A DNA stretch of 64,000 bases from Bog-159 sp049511415 (lineage in GTDB: Bacteria; Acidobacteriota; Terriglobia; Bryobacterales; Bryobacteraceae), in assembly GCA_049511415.1 (NCBI GenBank), contig JBEKYC010000019.1, positions 34,367 to 98,366 of the forward strand, given 5' to 3'. Positions 17,557 to 24,767 of the stretch are shown in pieces (the stretch's first letter is position 1; every line of letters starts with the position of its first letter). The notes beneath the pieces are model-generated. The model ran no database searches. It saw only the letters and a program-made list of their open reading frames with translations, and had not been told where the DNA came from. Both the position numbers and the translations under genes were made by a program.

Positions 17557-18993
17557 ATGAAAGCAGATTGGATTAAGACAAGACAGACCAAGTACTCGGC
17601 TTACGTCACCCTCTATATTCTGGTGATCCTGGCTGTATTGGGAGTGGCTAACTTCCTCGCCAACCGTTACGACAAGTCCTACGACTCCACGGCTAACAAA
17701 CAGTTCAGTCTTTCCGACCAGACCGTCAAAGCCGTCAAAAATCTGAAGAACACCGTCAGCGTCACATATTTCGGCGAGACCACTCAGTTTCCCCAGGCCC
17801 GCGACCTGCTGGGCCGCTATGCCGCCCTGTCTCCCCAATTGAAAGTCGATTACGTCGACCCCGTGAAGAAACCGCAGTTGGCCCGTGCCGCCGGCGTCCG
17901 CCAGGAAGGCACCATCGTGGTCGATAACGGGGCGCGCAAGGAAGACGCCAAGAGTCTGAGTGAAGAGGAAATCACCGGCGCGCTGATCCGTGCGGTCAAG
18001 GGCGGCGAGCGGAACGCCTGCTTCCTTACCGGCAGCGGCGAGCGCAGCCTCGACGAAACCACCGGCAGCGGCCTCTCCATCCTCAAAGAGGGCCTGGAAC
18101 ACAACAACTATAAAACGCGCGCCGTCAATCTGGCGCAGAGTGGCGCTCCGGCCACTCCCGGCGCCGCCCCCGTCCTCGGCCAGGTGGCGCCCGCCAAGAT
18201 CGAAATTCCCAAGGATTGCACCGTATTGGTTTCCGCCGGACCCAAGTTCGGCTACTCGCCCGCCGAGGCACTCGCTCTCAAGGACTACGTGGAAAACGGC
18301 GGCAGCGCTCTGTTCCTCATGGATACGCCTTTGCGCATCGGCCAGCAGGAAGGCGCCGAGAATCCCGAGCTGACTAAGTTAGTCGCCTCCTGGGGAGTCA
18401 CCATGAACAACGATCTGGCGCTCGACACCAGCGGCATCGGCCAGATCTTCGGTCTCGGGCCGGAAGTCGCCATGGTCACCAACTACGAATCGCAGCCCAT
18501 CGTGCACGACTTCAAGGAAGGTGTGCCTACTGCCATCCCTTTATCCCGCACCTTGAAGACCGATAGCAACCCCAAAGTGACTGTCGATAAGCTGATGTCC
18601 ACTACGGATAACAGCTTTGCCACCAGCAGTATCTCCGGGGCCGCGGTCGATCCCAAGAAAGGCGTCAAAGGTCCCCTGGTATTGGCCGCGGCCGGAACCT
18701 ACACCACCGGCAAGCCTGCCGGTAACGGCCGCTTTGTGGTGTTCGGCTCCTCTCTGTGGATCGCCAACAACTTTCTGGGCTCCCGCCAGGTCGCCAACCG
18801 CGATCTCGCGTTGAACACCTTCAACTGGCTCACCTCCGACGAAGATCTCATCTCCATCCGTCCCAAAGAACCCGAAGATCGCCGCTTGAACATCAGCGGC
18901 AATCGCATGAATATGATCTTCTGGTGGAGCGTGGTTCTGCTCCCCTTGACCGTGGTCGGCGCGGGCCTGATGGTCTGGTTTCGCAGGAGATAG
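17557..18993 (+). CDS. Gldg-family ABC auxiliary protein
   Basis: 478 residues. An N-terminal transmembrane helix (YVTLYILVILAVLGVANFLA) is followed by a large extracytoplasmic domain starting FSLSDQTVKAVKNLKNTVSVTYF, the hallmark of the GldG/ABC-type uncharacterised transport family. A C-terminal helix (MIFWWSVVLLPLTVVGAGLMVWF) ends with a basic RRR tail. It has the glutamine-amidotransferase-like fold (DCTVLVSAGPKFGYSPAEALALKDYV). It starts directly after the permease stop and should form the complex with it. Confidence 0.88.
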   Translation: MKADWIKTRQTKYSAYVTLYILVILAVLGVANFLANRYDKSYDSTANKQFSLSDQTVKAVKNLKNTVSVTYFGETTQFPQARDLLGRYAALSPQLKVDYVDPVKKPQLARAAGVRQEGTIVVDNGARKEDAKSLSEEEITGALIRAVKGGERNACFLTGSGERSLDETTGSGLSILKEGLEHNNYKTRAVNLAQSGAPATPGAAPVLGQVAPAKIEIPKDCTVLVSAGPKFGYSPAEALALKDYVENGGSALFLMDTPLRIGQQEGAENPELTKLVASWGVTMNNDLALDTSGIGQIFGLGPEVAMVTNYESQPIVHDFKEGVPTAIPLSRTLKTDSNPKVTVDKLMSTTDNSFATSSISGAAVDPKKGVKGPLVLAAAGTYTTGKPAGNGRFVVFGSSLWIANNFLGSRQVANRDLALNTFNWLTSDEDLISIRPKEPEDRRLNISGNRMNMIFWWSVVLLPLTVVGAGLMVWFRRR

Positions 18994-18996
18994 CTT

Positions 18997-20325
18997 ATGA
19001 AAGCGCGCGGACTCCTCGCGGCTGTAATCGTGCTGGCGGCCTTGGCGGGCGGGCTTTATTGGTCAAACCGCAAGCAGAAAGCTGAAGCCGCCAAGCCTAC
19101 TACTACGACGGACGCGAGTCCCAAAATTCTCGGTATCCCGGAAGACCAAGTCCAGCAGGTCACCATCAAAAAAGCCGGCGCGGATGCCTTAGTCTTGGCC
19201 AAAGGCGCGGATGGCAAGTGGCAGATGACTGCGCCGAAGCCCATCCGCGCCGATCAGGATGCCGCTAAGACCGTGGTCACTTCGGCCACTACTCTCAACG
19301 GCGACAAAGTCGTCGAAGACAAAGCCACCGATCTCGCGCCGTACGGCCTGAACACTCCGTCAATCGAAGTCACCGTCTTGAAGAAAGACGGTAAGTCGAC
19401 CGAGCTGCAGATCGGCGACGATACCCCCACCGGCGGCGGTTCCTATGCCAAGGTCGCCGGCGATCCCAAAGTCTACACCATCTTCAGCTACGTCAAGAAC
19501 AGCCTCGACAAGACTCCCAACGATCTGCGCGACAAGCGCCTCCTCACGTTCGATCAGGACAAGTTGACGCGCGTCGATTTGCAGGCCGCCAAGGGCGACA
19601 CCATCGAATTCGGCAAGAACAATCAGAATGACTGGCAGATCCTGAAGCCGAAGCCGCTGCGCGCCGACGGTTCCCAGGTGGAAGAACTGATCCGCAAGCT
19701 TAAAGATGCCAAGATGGACGCCACCATTTCGGACGAAGATTCTAAGAAGGCGGCCGGCGGTTACGCCTCCGGAACCAAGGTGGCAAACGTCACCGTCGCG
19801 GATTCGAGCGGCATCGAAACCCTCGACGTCCGCAAAGATAAGGACAAGAATTATTACGCCAAGAGCAGCGCCGTCGACGGCATATATAAAGTGACGGCCG
19901 ACCTGGGCGATGGCCTCAACAAAACCCTCGACGATTTCCGCAACAAGAAACTCTTCGATTTTGGCTGGACCGATCCCAACAAGATCGACCTTGGCAAGTC
20001 CTCGTTCGAAAAAGCCGGCGACAAATGGATGAGCGGCGGCAAGGAAATGGACCCGGCCACCGTGCAGAGCGTGGTGGACAAACTGCGCGATTTGGCTGCC
20101 GCGAAATTCCCCGAAGCTGGCGGCGGCGAACCCGTGCTGGAGATCACGGTAAGCTCCAATAGCGGCAAACGCGTGGAAAAAGTCTCCATCACGAAGCAAG
20201 GTGATTCATATTTTGCGAAGCGCGAGAATGAACCCAGCATCTATGAATTAGACGGTAAGGCGGTTACGGACCTGCAAAAAGCGGTCAACGACGTGAAACC
20301 CGCCGCGCCGGTCAAAAAGAAATAA
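18997..20325 (+). CDS. DUF4340 domain-containing protein
   Basis: 442 residues with an N-terminal membrane anchor (LLAAVIVLAALAGGLYWS) and then at least three copies of a roughly 110-residue unit: IxxVxIKKAGxDALVLAKGADGKWQMTAPKPIRAD, LTRVDLQAAKGDTIEFGKNNQNDWQILKPKPLRAD, and IDLGKSSFEKAGDKWM. Lysine and aspartate are unusually abundant. DUF4340 proteins are habitual fourth members of Gld-type ABC operons. It begins three bases after the previous stop. Probably an extracytoplasmic accessory subunit of unknown role. Confidence 0.88.
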   Translation: MKARGLLAAVIVLAALAGGLYWSNRKQKAEAAKPTTTTDASPKILGIPEDQVQQVTIKKAGADALVLAKGADGKWQMTAPKPIRADQDAAKTVVTSATTLNGDKVVEDKATDLAPYGLNTPSIEVTVLKKDGKSTELQIGDDTPTGGGSYAKVAGDPKVYTIFSYVKNSLDKTPNDLRDKRLLTFDQDKLTRVDLQAAKGDTIEFGKNNQNDWQILKPKPLRADGSQVEELIRKLKDAKMDATISDEDSKKAAGGYASGTKVANVTVADSSGIETLDVRKDKDKNYYAKSSAVDGIYKVTADLGDGLNKTLDDFRNKKLFDFGWTDPNKIDLGKSSFEKAGDKWMSGGKEMDPATVQSVVDKLRDLAAAKFPEAGGGEPVLEITVSSNSGKRVEKVSITKQGDSYFAKRENEPSIYELDGKAVTDLQKAVNDVKPAAPVKKK

Positions 20326-20365
20326 CCGCGTGGGGCAGGCCATCGTTTTTTGTGGCCTGCCGCAA

Positions 20366-21697
20366 ATGCCTAAGAGCTATCGCGTGAATGGCCTTCTAAC
20401 CGACCTTTACGAATTGACCATGGCGGCCGGCTACTACCAGGCCGGCAAAGTCCAACAGAAGGCCACCTTCGAACTCACTGTCCGCCGCCTGCCCGCTCAC
20501 CGCAACTACATAATCGCGGCCGGTCTGCCGCAGGCCATCGAGTACCTGCTGAACCTCAGCTTCAGCGCCGAAGAGATCGCCTACCTGCGCGCGCTTCCCG
20601 CCTTCGCCCAATGTCCCGACGGCTTCTTCGAATACCTGCGCAATTTCCGTTTCACGGGTGACGTCTTCGCCGTTCCCGAAGGCGCCGTATTATTCGCCGG
20701 CGAGCCCATGCTGACCGTCCGCGCGCCCATCATCGAAGCGCAAATCCCGGAAACTTACCTGCTCTCCGCGCTCACCTTTCAAACTCTCATCGCCAGCAAA
20801 GCCGCCCGTATGGTGGATGCTGCCGAAGGACGCACGGTGGTCGAGTTCGGCACCCGCCGCGCGCATACGCCGGAAGCCGGAGTGCTCGGCGCCCGTGCCG
20901 CCTACCTGGGAGGCTGCGACGGCACCAGCAATACCCAGACCGGCCTGACCTACGGTGTCCCCGTCTACGGCACCGCCGCGCATTCCTGGGTGCTCTCTTT
21001 CTGCGCCGAAGGCGAAGCTTTCCGCAAGCTGCAAAACCTGATGGGCACATCCACCGTGCAACTGGTGGATACCTACAACACCCTCGAGGCCGTCAAGAAA
21101 GTCGCGGCCATGGGCCTGCCCATCTGGGGCATTCGCCTCGATAGCGGCGATTTCCAGCAGCTTTCGCGCCAGGCCCGCGCCATTCTAGACGAAGCCGGCA
21201 TGCGCGAAGCCAAGATCATGGTGAGCGGCGATCTGGACGAATACAGCATCCGCGATCTGGTCTCCGGCGGCGCGCCGGTCGATGCGTTCGGCGTCGGCAC
21301 GCAACTGGCTACCTCGGCCGATGCTCCTTCCATGGCCACCATCTATAAGCTGGTGGAACTCGACGTTGGCTGCGGCATCAAGCGCTTCACCGCCAAGATG
21401 GCCGAAGACAAAACCACTCTGCCCGGCGCTAAGCAGCTCTTCCGCTTCCCGGATCGCGACGTGCTGGCGCGCTCCGGCGAATGCAGCAACGGCAAAGCCA
21501 TGCTCCGTCCCGTAATTTTGAACGGCCAACTGGTTGAGCCGCTGCCGGACCTGAAAACCTCGCGTGCCCGCGCCGCCGAGGCCATTGCGGCGCTGCCCCC
21601 GGCCTTGCGTAGCCTGGAGCCCGCCGAACCCTGGCCCCTCATCCACAGCAAGGATCTGCTCGCCCTGATCGAACGCACTCGCAGGAACCTGACATGA
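20366..21697 (+). CDS. pncB: Nicotinate phosphoribosyltransferase
   Basis: 443 residues catalysing nicotinate + PRPP to nicotinate mononucleotide in the NAD salvage (Preiss-Handler) route. Family motifs are TDLYELTMAAGYY at the N-terminus, EFGTRRAHTPEAG, GGCDGTSNTQTG, GTAAHSWV (active-site histidine), RLDSGDFQQLS and VSGDLDEY. The ATG at 20366 is preferred because family homology begins there; a GTG at 20330 would add 12 unsupported residues. The stop overlaps the nicotinamidase start as ATGA, giving a two-enzyme NAD salvage unit. Confidence 0.92.
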   Translation: MPKSYRVNGLLTDLYELTMAAGYYQAGKVQQKATFELTVRRLPAHRNYIIAAGLPQAIEYLLNLSFSAEEIAYLRALPAFAQCPDGFFEYLRNFRFTGDVFAVPEGAVLFAGEPMLTVRAPIIEAQIPETYLLSALTFQTLIASKAARMVDAAEGRTVVEFGTRRAHTPEAGVLGARAAYLGGCDGTSNTQTGLTYGVPVYGTAAHSWVLSFCAEGEAFRKLQNLMGTSTVQLVDTYNTLEAVKKVAAMGLPIWGIRLDSGDFQQLSRQARAILDEAGMREAKIMVSGDLDEYSIRDLVSGGAPVDAFGVGTQLATSADAPSMATIYKLVELDVGCGIKRFTAKMAEDKTTLPGAKQLFRFPDRDVLARSGECSNGKAMLRPVILNGQLVEPLPDLKTSRARAAEAIAALPPALRSLEPAEPWPLIHSKDLLALIERTRRNLT

Positions 21698-22236
21698 AGA
21701 CGGTCTTCGTGGACGTCGACACGCAAATCGATTTCCTCTTTCCCGCCGGCGCCCTGTACGTGCCCGGCGCCGAGCGCCTGCTGCCGGCCATCTTGCGCCT
21801 GAATCATTATGCCGTGGCCCACGGCATCCCGCTCATCTCCACCGCCGACGCGCACGGCGAGAACGACCCCGAATTCCGCCAGTGGCCGGCCCACTGCGTA
21901 GCCGGCACCACCGGTCAGTTGAAGCCCGCCGAGACCCTGGTGGGCGCGGGCCAGACCATCGTCGAAAAACAGGCGCTGGATGTCTTCACCAACCCCGAGT
22001 TCCCCGCGCTCCTCGATCGCTTGCAAGCCGATCATTACGTAGTCTACGGCGTAGCCACCGAATACTGCGTGCGCTGCGCCGTAAGCGGGCTTCTAACAAC
22101 AGGTAAATCCGTAACCGTGGTGATGGATGCCATCGCCGCCGTAAACCAGGATGAAGGCGCCAAGGCCTTAACCGAATTTACAGCCCAGGGGGCAGCACTA
22201 ACCACGGTGCAAGAAGTAATCTTAGGCCACCGATGA
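21694..22236 (+). CDS. pncA: Nicotinamidase (isochorismatase family)
   Basis: 180 residues. The catalytic triad is visible as Asp in FVDVDTQIDF, Lys in TIVEKQALDVF and Cys in VATEYCVRCA. Metal-binding residues are expected at STADAHGENDPEF and the following WPAHCVAGTTG. It deamidates nicotinamide to nicotinate, feeding PncB, whose gene it overlaps by four bases. Its last codons run into a repeat (AACACAGATA twice) beginning at its stop, so the exact C-terminus may have been altered by that element. Confidence 0.9.
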   Translation: MKTVFVDVDTQIDFLFPAGALYVPGAERLLPAILRLNHYAVAHGIPLISTADAHGENDPEFRQWPAHCVAGTTGQLKPAETLVGAGQTIVEKQALDVFTNPEFPALLDRLQADHYVVYGVATEYCVRCAVSGLLTTGKSVTVVMDAIAAVNQDEGAKALTEFTAQGAALTTVQEVILGHR

Positions 22237-22258
22237 ACACAGATAAACACAGATAAAA
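22229..22258. repeat. Short direct repeat at the pncA stop
   Basis: AACACAGATA occurs at 22236-22245 and 22246-22255, preceded by CACCGATG. Sequences of this kind recur between genes in many bacterial genomes; here it overlaps the last codons of pncA. Confidence 0.5.
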
Positions 22259-22326
22259 CCTGCCGCCAGTACCCCCGACATTGACTTCCCCCCCGGCTTT
22301 GCTCTAATAGGATAAGCCGTACTCCG

Positions 22327-23793
22327 ATGAGCGTCACCGCGTCCATTACTCCCGCCCTCGACGACGCGCAACCACGCCCGCTGGCCTTCTCCGCCAAGAT
22401 CCTCTACGGCATCGGCGAAATGCCCATCACCGTGCTGATGGTCCTCTCCGGCCTTTTCATTCTGTTCTTCTACAACTCCGTGATGGGTCTGCCGCCCAGC
22501 CTGGTCGGCGCCGGACTGTTTGCCACTCTGGCACTCGACGCCATCACAGACCCCCTGATCGGCCACCTCTCCGACCGCACGCGCTCCCGCCTGGGCCGCC
22601 GCCACGCCTTCATGCTGCCCGGCGCCATCGGCATGGGTCCGTGCTTCTATCTGCTCTTCAGCCCGCCCCGCCACCTGGGTCACACCGGACTTTTCTTGTG
22701 GTTAATCGGCTCCATGGTCGCCTTGCGCGCTACCAGCGCCATCTACCGCATCCCATATCTTGGCCTCGGCGCGGAATTGAGCCGCGACTATGACGACCGC
22801 ACCCGCACCATGGCCGTCCGCGCGCTCTTTGGATTGGTGGGAACCTTGGCCGCCGCCGGCCTGTCTTTCCTGCTGTTCTTCCCCGCCACCGCCGATGGCT
22901 CCGAACCCAGGCTGCGTTACGACGGTTACCCGCACTTAGGACTCGCCTTCGGCGCGCTCATGACCGTCAGCGGGCTGGTCTGCTTCTTCGGCACGCTGAA
23001 GCATCGTACTTCCGGCGCCGCCCCAACCTCGGGCTCGCCGTCGTTCTTCTCCGCCTTCAGAATCTCCATGCAGAACACCGAGTTCCGCAAGATCTGGGCG
23101 TCCTCCACCATCTTCTTCCTGGCCGTGGTCCTCAACGCCAGCATGGCGATTCAATACTTCACCTGGTACGCGCGCATCGGCAGTAGCGCCAGCATGAGCG
23201 GCATTCAGACGTGCTTCTACGTGGGCGCGCTGCTGGGCGTATTTCAATGGCTGGCCCTGGCCCGCCGCACCGAGAAGCGCACGCTCTCGATGATCGCCAT
23301 GGCGGCCACGGCCGTATTGCTGCTGATGGCTTGGCTGGTGATCGGCGAAGGCCACCTCTTCGGCACGGGCCACACCATGCCGCTGATCGTCGGCAGCATC
23401 ATCGGCGGGATGTTCGCCAGCGCCGTCTGGGTCATACCGCCGTCCATGGTCGCCGACGTCGCCGATACCGACGAATTGAAAACCGGTCTGCGCCGCGAAG
23501 GCATCTTCTTCGGCATCGCTAATTTCGGCGAGAAGATCGCCGCCGGCGGAGCGCTGGGACTGGCCGGCGCGCTGCTCTCCGTCTTCGGCAAGATCTCCCA
23601 CGGGGCGCCTCCGGGCGCGCCCGCCGCTACGCCCTACCTCGGCGTGCTGTATGGCGCCGTTCCGGCCGTGCTGCTGCTCTGTTCCATCGCATGCATTATT
23701 CCCTACCGCCTGAATCGCCGCACCGTCCACGCCATGCAAGGCGAACTGGCCGCCCGCCGCCGGCCATCACTCGCATCGGACCCGAACGCGTAA
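22327..23793 (+). CDS. GPH-type MFS sugar:cation symporter
   Basis: 488 residues with about 12 hydrophobic segments. GPH signatures include KILYGIGEMPITVLM at the start, LDAITDPLIGHLSDRTRSRLGRRHAFML, and IPYLGLGAELSRDYDDRTRTM. The second half contains VWVIPPSMVADVADTDELKTGLRREGIFFGI. Such transporters move glycosides, pentosides or hexuronides with Na+ or H+ in the inner membrane. No sugar enzymes are adjacent, so the substrate cannot be named. It is the last gene before the accessory island. Confidence 0.9.
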   Translation: MSVTASITPALDDAQPRPLAFSAKILYGIGEMPITVLMVLSGLFILFFYNSVMGLPPSLVGAGLFATLALDAITDPLIGHLSDRTRSRLGRRHAFMLPGAIGMGPCFYLLFSPPRHLGHTGLFLWLIGSMVALRATSAIYRIPYLGLGAELSRDYDDRTRTMAVRALFGLVGTLAAAGLSFLLFFPATADGSEPRLRYDGYPHLGLAFGALMTVSGLVCFFGTLKHRTSGAAPTSGSPSFFSAFRISMQNTEFRKIWASSTIFFLAVVLNASMAIQYFTWYARIGSSASMSGIQTCFYVGALLGVFQWLALARRTEKRTLSMIAMAATAVLLLMAWLVIGEGHLFGTGHTMPLIVGSIIGGMFASAVWVIPPSMVADVADTDELKTGLRREGIFFGIANFGEKIAAGGALGLAGALLSVFGKISHGAPPGAPAATPYLGVLYGAVPAVLLLCSIACIIPYRLNRRTVHAMQGELAARRRPSLASDPNA

Positions 23794-23812
23794 CGCCCCA
23801 CGGCCACCGGGG

Positions 23813-24341
23813 AACCCATGCTGACATTTTCACGGGTCCGCCGGGCCAGTTGTGATGTATCGCCGTTAAATATCGGATCGATGCTGCGAGCATCCGCTGC
23901 TGGCTGATGTTTTCCCACGCGATGTAATATCCGTTCGCCTGGGCCACATGGCTGATGAATTCGCGATTAGCCCTGCCGTTGCCTTCACGGAATGGACAGC
24001 GCCCGCGCGGCGTATTAAAGTGTTCGGGGCCAAACCTGCCAGCGTCTTTTCTTCCGCAAGCTGTTTGAAGATTGGCGCGGCGGTGCTTTCGATGTGGCCG
24101 TAATGGGCGAACCTGCTCCCGCCCATTCGTACACATCGCCGAACAGACGCCCGTGAATTGCCCGCAGGTGTGTAAGATCGAAATTCCCTTTAAGCGGCCT
24201 TTGCGAAAGCTCCTGAGATCGTGCCGCCACCATGTCCGCTTCGGTTTGCTGGAGGGTGGCTTCGTCGGTGACGCCGAGACGGTTACTTAAGACCCCAGTT
24301 GCCGGATCGAGGCAAGGACCATTGTCCGAGTAGAGCGACAT
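23813..24341 (-). pseudogene. Broken Fic-domain AMP-transferase toxin
   Basis: Pieces of one Fic protein lie in three reading frames. The N-terminal part (ATGVLSNRLGVTDEATLQQ, HLRAIHGRLFGDVYEWAG) is intact to about 24120. It then jumps to SRFAHYGHIES...IFKQLAEEKTLAGL, losing roughly ten residues. A second shift falls inside the active-site motif: the frame reads AVH and then PFREGNGRANREF continues in the next frame (about 23990-23994). A third shift separates SQQRMLAASI from FNGDTSQLARRTRENV. An active toxin cannot be made. The intact VbhA-like antitoxin lies immediately upstream and overlaps it. Confidence 0.85.
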
Positions 24342-24525
24342 TCTGGACGCGGCTTTGGATGTTCCGGATGATTTCGTCCGTGTCGATTTCGTTCCGCGCT
24401 ACGCGGTGTAAATCGGCAATGGTGGCATCCGTCACCTTGAGGCCCTCAAGCTCCTGCTGCGCAATCGCGTGGGCAACGTGCCTCATGTTGGGCTGAATTT
24501 CCTGCTCGGTCAGAGTTATCGTCAT
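24283..24525 (-). CDS. VbhA-like antitoxin of a Fic module
   Basis: 80 residues. The segment NMRHVAHAIAQQELEGLKV followed by a helical DATIADLHRVARNEIDTDEIIRNI matches the small VbhA-type inhibitors of class I Fic proteins, which block ATP binding with a (S/T)xxxE(G/N) motif. Here the Glu-Gly of LEGL is kept but the Ser/Thr position is Gln. It precedes and overlaps the broken Fic gene, the usual order. Its retention after toxin loss suggests either recent decay or a neutral relic. Confidence 0.75.
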   Translation of the reverse strand: MTITLTEQEIQPNMRHVAHAIAQQELEGLKVTDATIADLHRVARNEIDTDEIIRNIQSRVQNVALLGQWSLPRSGNWGLK

Positions 24526-24767
24526 CTGCGCGCTCCGCTCGCGCAGCCCGCGGGATTGATTCTGTAGGTCGTCGAAAGCCTGTTACGGCTCCCGCCAGGT
24601 GGGCGCTAGTGGCTACGACCCGGATTTGGGCCTCGGACCAGCCGAAGGCCCTGCCGCCTTTTCTCTCGCGGTTTGTTTTGCGGATCGCCGCTGTCAGTTT
24701 CTCCCAACTCGGGATCCGACCGTCGGGCTCTAATGTGGCGACCACGATCAAGTCTTACTCGCCCATC
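24526..24767 (-). other. Stretch between antitoxin and decarboxylase; possible gene remnant
   Basis: A minus-strand frame starting with TTG at 24751 reads IVVATLEPDGRIPSWEKL...FGWSEAQIRVVATSAHLAGAV before running antisense into the antitoxin start. It looks coding-like but I do not recognise it and it lacks a natural end; it may be a fragment of a lost gene. Confidence 0.25.
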
